From positions 1-64,000 of the forward strand of contig JAGYIQ010000002.1 of NCBI GenBank assembly GCA_018402565.1: a stretch of 64,000 bases of DNA, read 5' to 3'. This DNA comes from Pirellulaceae bacterium. GTDB lineage: Bacteria > Planctomycetota > Planctomycetia > Pirellulales > Pirellulaceae. Shown piece after piece: positions 17,659 through 26,236 of this stretch. Made by a program: the position numbers and the translations under genes. How positions within the stretch are numbered: the first letter of the stretch is position 1; each line of letters begins with the position of its first letter. The notes below the pieces were generated by a model. That model did no database searches. It was not told where the DNA came from and saw nothing but the letters and a program-made list of their open reading frames with translations.

Positions 17659-18369
17659 TCAGACGATGCCGCCGAAGCGGCTCAAACCGAGGGGTTCGCG
17701 GGTGGCGTAGGGTTCGCCGTAGCGGACGCCGATGAGTCGGCCCCAATGGCCGGCTTCTTCTTCCAGTCGATCGATCAGGCTGGGGTTGGCGGCGCGGCCC
17801 TCGATGAATTGGCTGTGGAAGCACTCGATGGCGGCTCGTTTTTGCGCCCATTCTTGGCTGATGTCCACGATCCAGTTGGGTTGCCAAACGCCGCGGAGGT
17901 GCACGCAAAAGTAATGAAAGACGCGTTGCGGATGGTGCGGCGTACCGGGCATGTCGGTTTTGGTCAGTTTGGCCCAGAACCGTGCATCTTCGATCAGACG
18001 CGTGGCCGCGACGTGGTCGGGGTGGGCGTCCTCCCAGTAGGGGGCGAAGAGCCAATTGGGTCGAGCGAGGCGGATGACGGACGCGAGGGCTCGGCGGGAT
18101 TCCAGATTGGCTTCCAGGCTGCGATTGGGCAGGCCCAAGTTGCCCCGCCAGGTCAACCCCAGGACGGCGGTGGCGGCGGCGGTCTCTTGAGCGCGACGTT
18201 CGATCGAACCGAACGGGGTGGGTTCGCCGTTGGTCAGATCCAGCACGCCGACGCGAAGTCCGTCCGCCAGCATTTTCAGGATGCCGCCGCCCATCCCCAA
18301 TTCGGCATCGTCGGGGTGTGGGGCCACAACCAGGACGTCCAAGGGTTCGGGGTCGGGTTGGATGGTCAA
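17659..18369 (-). CDS. PIG-L family N-acetylglucosaminyl deacetylase, BshB1-like
   Basis: 236 aa. The zinc-binding motif APHPDDAELGMGG is at 16-28, the second histidine motif AHPDHVAAT near 116, and the NGEPTPFGSIERRAQE block is typical of bacillithiol-pathway GlcNAc-malate deacetylases (BshB1). The closest general match is BshB1, but planctomycetes carry many LmbE-like paralogues and bshA/bshC are not in this window, so bacillithiol synthesis is an inference. It converges with the anti-sigma gene. Confidence 0.82.
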   Translation of the reverse strand: MTIQPDPEPLDVLVVAPHPDDAELGMGGGILKMLADGLRVGVLDLTNGEPTPFGSIERRAQETAAATAVLGLTWRGNLGLPNRSLEANLESRRALASVIRLARPNWLFAPYWEDAHPDHVAATRLIEDARFWAKLTKTDMPGTPHHPQRVFHYFCVHLRGVWQPNWIVDISQEWAQKRAAIECFHSQFIEGRAANPSLIDRLEEEAGHWGRLIGVRYGEPYATREPLGLSRFGGIV

Positions 18370-18517
18370 GGGACTGCCTTGGGGTTGAGCGGGCGTCGAG
18401 GACCAGTTCTGCAGACCGACCTACAGAGGCGGACGCCCTGATGGGAGGTTCTCGCCAACAGGACTCAGGGGTCCCATCGGCGTTATCTAACTAATCGCCG
18501 GGCTGTTTGGCTGCCGC

Positions 18518-20542
18518 CTACCGTCGCGGCGCACCACTGGATTGTTCGGCCGCTTGAGCGCGGCGGAAGGCATCCATGTCTTGACGACTGAGCTGCGCGG
18601 TTTGTGTCAGGAAATTGTCAATTTGTGAACTATTGAAAATATCCTGCAAACGTTGGGTCATGGCGGTAATGGTCTTGCGTTCCATCAGGTCGCCGTACAA
18701 TTCGTCCTTGACTGCGTCGATATCGGTCACCACCGGTTCGGTGCGGCCCAAGCAATAGAGGATCACCCAGCTACCACCTTCGGAAATGATGCCGGAGATT
18801 TCGTTGGGACGCAGTTCAAAAGCGGCCTGTTCCAGGTTGTTTCGTCCGGTGTAGCGAGCGATCGGTGGAACTTCACCGCGGTTGTAGCGGGAGGAGTTCT
18901 CCATCGAGTAGGTTTCGGCCAGGCGTTGGAAGTTTTCGATGGTTGGGTTCTCCCGAGCCATCCGCCAGACTTTCTCGCAGCTCTTTTGGTCGAAGGTAAC
19001 AATGGCCAGTACCCGCACGCGTGGTCCGTAGTTGGCTTCGAAGCCGCGGGTCATATCCGTGTTGTCGACCTGGACCGAGTTCTGCACCAACTTGCGAAGG
19101 GCAGCGGAGGGCCAAACGGCGTCTTGTACGTAGTAGTCGATGCGGCTTTCATCTTCTTCTGTGACTCGGCGGAGCCATTGATTCAAGTCGACGTTGCCGT
19201 TGGCATCCACTTGTCCGGCATCCGTGGCCACGCGGATGATCTCGTCGCGGAGGTCCTCCTCGGTCACGATCAGATTGTTGGTCTTGAGTTGTTGCTTGAG
19301 TAGCACACGATGGACTTCCACCTCCAGCACATCGACGCCGTAGCGGGTGATGCACTCCTCAGCCAGATCGGCCATCGAGACCGCTTGTCCATTGACCATT
19401 GCGGCCACGCCCGGCTGTTGTTGCGCCAACTGCGAGTCGTTCATGACGTTGACGATCTGGGATTGGTCCTGCAATTGGCGGAAGATGGCCGGTGCTTGGG
19501 CGTCGAGCTTCTGGGTGGCCAGCATGGCTTGGAAGCGATCGCGCATTAGGGCGGTTTGTTCGGGATTCAGTTGCACGGCTGGATAGCGGCGTTGGCACTG
19601 GAAGATATAGAACTGGCCGTAGAGTTCGACCACATCCGAGATCTGCCCCTCTTCCAAAGCAAAGAGCACTGCCTCGGCGGCCGGTTCCACGTCACCTTGC
19701 TTGAAGGGTTGGGGCGAGAGGCCCATGTACGGAGCCGTGGCGGGGTCGCGGGAGTAGTTCTTGGCTAGGTTGCCGAACTGCTCGGGATTTTTCCGAGCGG
19801 CTTGCAGGAGGATGTCGGCTTGCTCGCGAGTGTTCTCGACAATCAATCGCACCTGGATTTTTGGCCCATATTCACGGTTGATCAGTTCGTCGATTTCTTG
19901 CGGTGTGACTTCGTAGGTGCCGGCCGCCAGTTTTCGCAAGGCCAGATCCGTCCAGATGATCTCGTCTTTGATGCGTTGGGGTGAAATGTTCTTTTTGTCG
20001 GAAACCAGTTTCAAGTACTGTTCGACGGACATGCCTTCGACGCCCACGCTCTTGGCGACCCGCTCCAACTGCCGGTAGATTTCCTCCTCGCTGATAGTAA
20101 TGCCACGTCGTTGGCATTCCAAGTCGATCAACAACTTGTTGACCATCGACTGCAGGACCTCTTTGCCGTAGCGTGCCACGCAGGCGGCGGCTAGGTCATT
20201 GCGGCTGATGGCTTCGCCGTTGACCACGGCCACGGTTTGGATCTTATCGGCACCGGGGGCGACCACTCCACCGGCGGGGGCCGCGTTGTTGGCTGGGGCG
20301 GCAGCAGGCGTCGGGGCTCCACGATTGGGCAGGACTTGGGCTTCGGCCGCGGCCAGGGTCCAAGCGGAGAGGCCCAGCACACTGAGGCCAATCCTGCGCA
20401 CCCAGTTGCCGGTCGCTGTTCGGCGACGGATCGTTTGCGTGAAGGTTGTCGCTTGGCTCAGGGCACGCTCTGTGCCGGCCGCGGAGCTGGAGAAATCACG
20501 CTTCAGCGAAACAAAAGTGAGAACGGTCAAGCGTTGGAACAT
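18518..20542 (-). CDS. SurA-like peptidyl-prolyl isomerase/chaperone with duplicated module
   Basis: 674 aa. A basic N-terminus and helix (RIGLSVLGLSAWTLAAAEA, about residues 50-68) suggest export. Two copies of a SurA_N-plus-parvulin-like module follow. Copy one starts AVVNGEAISRNDLAAACVARYG (about 105) and ends FYIFQCQRRYP; copy two starts AMVNGQAVSMADLAEECITR (about 375) and ends WVILYCLGRTEPV. The aligned starts show an internal duplication. SurA-type proteins help outer-membrane proteins fold in the periplasm. The rotamase halves are divergent, so isomerase activity is uncertain. AAGGGAG lies just upstream of the ATG. Confidence 0.8.
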   Translation of the reverse strand: MFQRLTVLTFVSLKRDFSSSAAGTERALSQATTFTQTIRRRTATGNWVRRIGLSVLGLSAWTLAAAEAQVLPNRGAPTPAAAPANNAAPAGGVVAPGADKIQTVAVVNGEAISRNDLAAACVARYGKEVLQSMVNKLLIDLECQRRGITISEEEIYRQLERVAKSVGVEGMSVEQYLKLVSDKKNISPQRIKDEIIWTDLALRKLAAGTYEVTPQEIDELINREYGPKIQVRLIVENTREQADILLQAARKNPEQFGNLAKNYSRDPATAPYMGLSPQPFKQGDVEPAAEAVLFALEEGQISDVVELYGQFYIFQCQRRYPAVQLNPEQTALMRDRFQAMLATQKLDAQAPAIFRQLQDQSQIVNVMNDSQLAQQQPGVAAMVNGQAVSMADLAEECITRYGVDVLEVEVHRVLLKQQLKTNNLIVTEEDLRDEIIRVATDAGQVDANGNVDLNQWLRRVTEEDESRIDYYVQDAVWPSAALRKLVQNSVQVDNTDMTRGFEANYGPRVRVLAIVTFDQKSCEKVWRMARENPTIENFQRLAETYSMENSSRYNRGEVPPIARYTGRNNLEQAAFELRPNEISGIISEGGSWVILYCLGRTEPVVTDIDAVKDELYGDLMERKTITAMTQRLQDIFNSSQIDNFLTQTAQLSRQDMDAFRRAQAAEQSSGAPRR

Positions 20543-20664
20543 GCGTACGACTCCCTTCGAATTGGCGTCCGAGTACCTCGGCGCCGTGAACTTCTGAACA
20601 GCAATCCCTGCTGGTCGCGGTGGAGTCTACCAGGATTCGTCGATTTGGGTCAACACGACAAAAA

Positions 20665-20698
20665 ACGGCCCGCCGAGACCGGTGTCCTGGCGGGCCGT
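20665..20698 (-). terminator. Intrinsic terminator of the enolase transcript
   Basis: A 10-bp GC-rich stem (ACGGCCCGCC, 20665-20674, with GGCGGGCCGT, 20689-20698) followed on the minus strand by a T run (plus-strand A run 20660-20665). It lies downstream of eno and upstream of the SurA-like gene, so it separates the two transcripts. Confidence 0.8.
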
Positions 20699-20731
20699 GA
20701 AAATGCTGGCAACCAGCGGCTGGTTGAATTT

Positions 20732-20772
20732 TTCCGCTACGCACGTGGCCGGCATTGACCGAGGGTAACGAA
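20732..20772 (+). repeat. 41-bp direct repeat, left of MITE copy D
   Basis: TTCCGCTACGCACGTGGCCG and the bases after it match 20918-20958 with three mismatches. The pair brackets the complete 129-bp element. Confidence 0.7.
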
Positions 20773-20780
20773 TCGCTTGC

Positions 20781-20909
20781 GGGCTTGTTGATTTTTCCGT
20801 AGCGGAACGCGTCAAGCGTTTCGATTGACCGGAAAACGCCGTGTTTTTGTCAGATTTCCTTGAATCTGACGGCAATTTCGCGTGTAAGTCTGGAAAAATC
20901 AACAAGCCC
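20781..20909 (+). mobile_element. MITE-like element, complete copy D (129 bp)
   Basis: Same length and same perfect 18-bp terminal inverted repeats as copy A. The hairpin reads CAGATTTCCTTGAATCTG, where copies B and C have CCGATTTCATTGAATCGG: a C-G pair is changed to A-T on both sides, so pairing is kept. It lies between eno and the eno terminator and is therefore probably transcribed. Confidence 0.75.
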
Positions 20910-20917
20910 TTGACGCG

Positions 20918-20958
20918 TTCCGCTACGCATGTGGCCGGGATTGGCCGAGGGTAACGAA
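20918..20958 (+). repeat. 41-bp direct repeat, right of MITE copy D
   Basis: Second copy of the repeat at 20732-20772. Its left part also overlaps an inverted copy of an internal MITE segment (TTGACGCGTTCCGCTACG). Confidence 0.7.
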
Positions 20959-20972
20959 AGGTGGTTCTGGGC

Positions 20973-22613
<1,641 letters not shown>

Positions 22614-22689
22614 CTAACGGCCGTTGTCGCCCGCCAGAGCCTCGGCGGATTGGACGATCCATCGCCTTCGTCTCAAGGTTGCACTCGTT

Positions 22690-23310
22690 ATGTTTACTGG
22701 GTTGGTTCAAGCCAAAACCGCCGTTCGTCATCTGCTGCCGGAGGGCAGTGGCTGTCGGCTGATTCTGCAACGCCCCTCCGATACGGCCGAGATTCGCTTT
22801 GCGGAGCGGGTTTCGCTGGGGGCCAGTATCGCGATCAATGGCTGTTGCTTGACCGTGGTTCGGTTTGACGCGCAGGAATGGGAGTTTGAGGCGGGGGCCG
22901 AGACGCTGTCGCGCACCAACCTGGGAAAACTGGTGGTCGGCGACGAGGTCAATATCGAGACCAGCCTGCGGGTGGGCGATTCGCTCGGAGGGCACTGGGT
23001 CACCGGCCACATCGACGGTCTCGGGGTGGTCAGCGAGCGGGCGGACGACGGGACTTGGAGCAATTTCCGCTTTCGCACGACGGCAGCTTTGACGCGGCAG
23101 ATGGCCAGCAAGGGCAGCGTGGCGGTCGACGGCATCAGCCTGACGTTGGTGGATGTGACCGAGGACGAATTTTCGGTGGCTTTGATACCGCACACACTGA
23201 GTGTGACCACGTTGGGGAAGCGGCACGTGGGCGACACGGTGAACTTGGAGACCGATGTGTTGGCGAAGTACGTGGAACGGCAGCTGGCGGGCTTTCGGCC
23301 CGGTACTTAA
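22690..23310 (+). CDS. ribE: Riboflavin synthase, alpha chain
   Basis: 206 aa. Dismutates two 6,7-dimethyl-8-ribityllumazine molecules to riboflavin. The ATG at 22690 gives the invariant N-terminus MFTGLVQ. Two lumazine-binding repeats are seen: SLGASIAINGCCLTVV with LSRTNL, and SKGSVAVDGISLTLVDV with IPHTLSVTTLG. The signature GGHWVTGHIDGLG lies between them. It stands alone; no other rib genes are in the window. Confidence 0.96.
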   Translation: MFTGLVQAKTAVRHLLPEGSGCRLILQRPSDTAEIRFAERVSLGASIAINGCCLTVVRFDAQEWEFEAGAETLSRTNLGKLVVGDEVNIETSLRVGDSLGGHWVTGHIDGLGVVSERADDGTWSNFRFRTTAALTRQMASKGSVAVDGISLTLVDVTEDEFSVALIPHTLSVTTLGKRHVGDTVNLETDVLAKYVERQLAGFRPGT

Positions 23311-23423
23311 CGGATTCTTAACCCGCCGCTGGCTACTTGTTTCGCTCTGGCGGCTTGCGGTATCGTTGAGGCCACACGCGGCGTAGGGAACGCTGGTGAG
23401 TCACCTCGAGAGTTAAAGAACGT

Positions 23424-23987
23424 ATGCAAGCCAAAGAGATTTCGACGGGAGCGATTGTCGTTTTTGAAGGCGAACCGGTGATCATCGAGTCGCTGAAGGT
23501 CCAATCCCCGTCGGCGCGGGGTGGAGCGACGCTGTACAAGTACCGGGCCCGGAACTTGGTGACCAAGCAGAAGGTCGACTTCGTGCTCAAGGGCGGCGAC
23601 TCATTGGACGAGGCCGACTTTCAAAAGCGAGCGGTCACGATGATGTACTCCGATCCGACCCATCTGCATCTGATGGACGTGGAAACCTACAACCAGTACT
23701 CGGTGGAGTTGGCGTCCATCGAATGGGAACGCAACTTCTTGGTGGACGGTTGCGAGGGGTTGTACGCATTGATTTACAACGACGAATGTGTGGGGGTGCA
23801 GGTACCCGCCACGATGGAACTGACCGTAGCCCAGTGCGATCCTGGCGTGAAGGGCAATAGCGCCACGTCGCGGGCCAAGCCCGCTACCTTGGAGACGGGC
23901 TTCGTGATTCAAGTGCCGGAGTACTTGAAGGAAGGCGAACGCGTCAAAGTGGACACGCGGACCGGCGAGTTTCTCTCGCGCGCGTGA
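23424..23987 (+). CDS. efpL: Elongation factor P-like protein EfpL (YeiP family)
   Basis: 187 aa, three-domain EF-P fold. The first-domain loop reads VQSPSARGGATLYK, placing Arg32 where EF-P has its modified Lys/Arg tip; this 'SP.ARG.ATLYK' form and the downstream LVTKQKV are typical of the YeiP/EfpL branch rather than canonical EF-P. The C-terminal signature GVKGNSATSRAKPATLETG and VIQVPEYLKEGERVKVDTRT are intact. It binds ribosomes stalled at polyproline and related motifs. No EF-P-modifying enzyme is nearby. Confidence 0.88.
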   Translation: MQAKEISTGAIVVFEGEPVIIESLKVQSPSARGGATLYKYRARNLVTKQKVDFVLKGGDSLDEADFQKRAVTMMYSDPTHLHLMDVETYNQYSVELASIEWERNFLVDGCEGLYALIYNDECVGVQVPATMELTVAQCDPGVKGNSATSRAKPATLETGFVIQVPEYLKEGERVKVDTRTGEFLSRA

Positions 23988-24022
23988 TGCCGGACTTGAT
24001 TTCGATTCAACATGAATCACAC

Positions 24023-24188
24023 AGCGCCGGTTTCCTGAGCGGCACGGCGCCAGCCGTCGGTTTCCTGAGCGGCTCGGCGCGCTAGCCGCCGGTTTCCTGA
24101 GCGGCTCGGCGCCAGCCGCCGGTTTCCTGAGCGGCTCGGCGCGCGCCGCCGGTTTCCTGAGCGGCTCGGCGCTAGCCGCCGGTTGAAT
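24023..24188 (+). repeat. 30-bp tandem repeat, five copies plus a partial one
   Basis: Unit GCCGCCGGTTTCCTGAGCGG followed by CTCGGCGCNA. Units start at 24023, 24053, 24085, 24115 and 24145, with a partial one at 24175; one unit has two extra bases. There are no spacers, so this is not a CRISPR array. It follows the efpL stop and coincides with the change in strand composition described in the findings. Confidence 0.85.
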
Positions 24189-24208
24189 CCACGCGATCGG
24201 TCAAACTT

Positions 24209-24240
24209 CCGCCCACACGGGACACACCCGTGGTGGGCGG
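24209..24240 (-). terminator. Possible terminator hairpin after the haem-motif lipoprotein gene
   Basis: CCGCCCACACGGG (24209-24221) pairs with CCCGTGGTGGGCGG (24227-24240) with one bulge. The following minus-strand T run is only three bases, so intrinsic termination is uncertain. Nearby (24252-24278) is a short 8-bp repeat of the type CGAACCGC. Confidence 0.35.
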
Positions 24241-24284
24241 AGAGCGATCGACACTCGCGAACCGCGAACCGCGAACCGGACTGC

Positions 24285-25028
24285 TCAACCGCCGGTGCTC
24301 GCTGCTTCAGACTCGTCGGTCGCGTCGGCATTGGATGCCGGACCGGCGGCTTCCGCGGCAGCAGGAGGTGGCAGTTCGATCCAGAACCAACCGCGGAGTT
24401 CGCCAATCTCAAAACCCGTGGCCTGATCTTGCGGATAGCGATCGACCAAGGCCGACTTGACCTCGGGCAGAATCTGTTCGCTGGGACCGTGGCACATCAC
24501 ACACTGGGGCTGCAACTTGATCGGCAGCAAAGCGGCTGCCTGCTGGTTCGACAACATCGCAAATTGGGGCTCGGCCACTTCCTGTTCGATCCAATCCTTC
24601 GCCCAGGCCGGCGCCAGGTTGCGTTGGTTGCGGAGCCGCACGCCGGTACGACCGATCTTGACGTTGTGCGTGCGTCCAACCTCTGCGGCCAACTCCCCCG
24701 CTTCTCGCTGGCAGACCGCGATGGCATTCGCCGGTCCCTCGCCCATGGCCTCCATCAACCGACCCGACAGTGTTGTGAACAGAGCGTCCTTGGCCGCCAC
24801 CATTGCTTGGATCTGAGCTTCGGTCGGACGTTGGTCCGCCATGATCATGATCCCCTCATCAGCTCGTACCCGCACGTCTCCCTGAGGGGCGACGGCCGAA
24901 CCACCTTCGCCGCATCCCATCAATACCAAAGACAAACCAATCCAACCCATCATCACACCCACCGTGTGGCTGGAGTGGGAAGTTCGCACATTTTTGCTGT
25001 TCATTTCAATCTCCGATTTGCTGTTCAC
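24285..25028 (-). CDS. Lipoprotein with DUF3365 (Tll0287-like) domain and CXXCH haem motif
   Basis: Up to 247 aa; starts at 25028 or 25004 (MNSKNVRTS) are both possible. A signal sequence ends in the lipobox LVLMGC. The body (AIAVCQREAGELAAEVGRTH, RTGVRLRNQRNLAPAWAKDW) matches the DUF3365/Tll0287-like haem sensor fold, and QCVMCHG is a CXXCH c-type haem site. The C-terminus is Ala/Pro-rich. Likely a periplasmic haem protein or redox/ligand sensor. Spacing to the acyl-CoA dehydrogenase gene upstream is about 11 bp if the longer start is used. Confidence 0.8.
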   Translation of the reverse strand: MNSKSEIEMNSKNVRTSHSSHTVGVMMGWIGLSLVLMGCGEGGSAVAPQGDVRVRADEGIMIMADQRPTEAQIQAMVAAKDALFTTLSGRLMEAMGEGPANAIAVCQREAGELAAEVGRTHNVKIGRTGVRLRNQRNLAPAWAKDWIEQEVAEPQFAMLSNQQAAALLPIKLQPQCVMCHGPSEQILPEVKSALVDRYPQDQATGFEIGELRGWFWIELPPPAAAEAAGPASNADATDESEAASTGG

Positions 25029-25039
25029 TGGTCAGGGTC

Positions 25040-26179
25040 TCACCGCGGCTCTACCAACGACGAGCTCAATTGGCACAGATGGGCTTGCTGCACGACCTGC
25101 GGACAACTCCAGACCAAAAAGAACAGAGCTTCTCGGCACCAGCGTTCGACCGGATGACCTTGCACAAACCCTGCCCCTTTGGCCACCAACAGAGCCGCCT
25201 GAGTGGCACGCAGGACCAAACCGTTTGCCGCCGCTCTCAGTTCATTGGCATCAACCGCCCGCGAGTCCGCCCCCAATAACCGCTCGGTCAGCTCATCGCT
25301 TTGCTGACGCAACTCCAGCCCATGTCCCGCTAGGTCCGGTCGGGCAACGGCCTGCTGCTCGATCGAATCAATCGCGGCATTCGCCAACCCGATGGCCAAG
25401 GCCGAGGTCTGCAGCCCGCCGGTCGCGCCCACCGCCAAGGCCTGCAGGACCTGCGGCAGCGGCCCCGCCAACACCTGCTCACTCGGAACCAGGACCTCGG
25501 AGAACCGCACCGCCCCCGTCTGGCTGGCGTTGAGCGCCATCATCGCCAGCGGCGGTTCGACTTGCACGCCCGCGGCGGCAGTCTCCACCACCACCAACAC
25601 TTGGTCGCCATCACTCAGGGTAGCACCGACCACCAAGTAGTCACACCCCACCGCGGCCGTCACCCAGGGCGACAGGCCATCGATGACCCAACCATCGTCC
25701 ACCCGCGTCGCACGGAGCAACGGCTGCCCGAGGTGCTGGCCGCTGGTCGTCAAGTGCGAGATCCCCACCGACACCATCGGCTGGGCGTGCACCAACTGGG
25801 GCAACAGCCTCGCTTGCACGGCGGAGTTGTCACACGCCACCAAGCGTTTGGTCGCCGCCACGCGCTGGGTGATGACAAAGGTCGTCGCCAGACACGCTTG
25901 ACTCAAACGCAGATAACCTCGCAGGACATCCCGATCCGACCAACCCCAACCGCCGTACGCCTCGGGCAGAAACCAATGAAACACACCCGCCCGAGCACAG
26001 AGGGCCAAACTCTCTTGCACCGATCCAAGCCGCTCGCAGTCACTCGAGCGGTCGGCCAACGCCCGGCATAACGCCGAAAAACTCAATTCCTCCCCCAACT
26101 CCCCACTGCCACCGACGGGCCGTTCGCCACCCCAGCGATCCGCGAAGCAATCATCGGCCAATACCACTCTCAAATTCAT
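25040..26179 (-). CDS. Acyl-CoA dehydrogenase family protein
   Basis: 379 aa. FAD-dependent dehydrogenase fold: an N-terminal helical part (WFLPEAYGGWGWSDRDVLRG), a middle beta domain (LRATRVDDGWVIDGLSPWVT, ALNASQTGAVRFSEVLVPSE) and a C-terminal helical domain (GAGFVQGHPVERWCREALFF). The catalytic Glu position cannot be assigned safely, and substrate is unknown. It lies in line with the lipoprotein downstream and the GntP-like permease upstream on the same strand. Confidence 0.85.
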   Translation of the reverse strand: MNLRVVLADDCFADRWGGERPVGGSGELGEELSFSALCRALADRSSDCERLGSVQESLALCARAGVFHWFLPEAYGGWGWSDRDVLRGYLRLSQACLATTFVITQRVAATKRLVACDNSAVQARLLPQLVHAQPMVSVGISHLTTSGQHLGQPLLRATRVDDGWVIDGLSPWVTAAVGCDYLVVGATLSDGDQVLVVVETAAAGVQVEPPLAMMALNASQTGAVRFSEVLVPSEQVLAGPLPQVLQALAVGATGGLQTSALAIGLANAAIDSIEQQAVARPDLAGHGLELRQQSDELTERLLGADSRAVDANELRAAANGLVLRATQAALLVAKGAGFVQGHPVERWCREALFFLVWSCPQVVQQAHLCQLSSSLVEPR

Positions 26180-26236
26180 AACCCTTCATTGCACCAAAAA
26201 ATCGCAACCGTCGCGAGCCGCCGTCGGCGAAACGCG

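Noticed and set aside
24023-24188. CRISPR array
   Set aside because: Repeats are directly adjacent with no unique spacers, and no cas genes are present.
24960-25020. Possible dif site (TTCGCACATTTTTGCTGTTC) near the skew change
   Set aside because: Only a loose resemblance to XerC/XerD arms, without the expected central region or dyad symmetry. A search with a planctomycete dif model would be needed.
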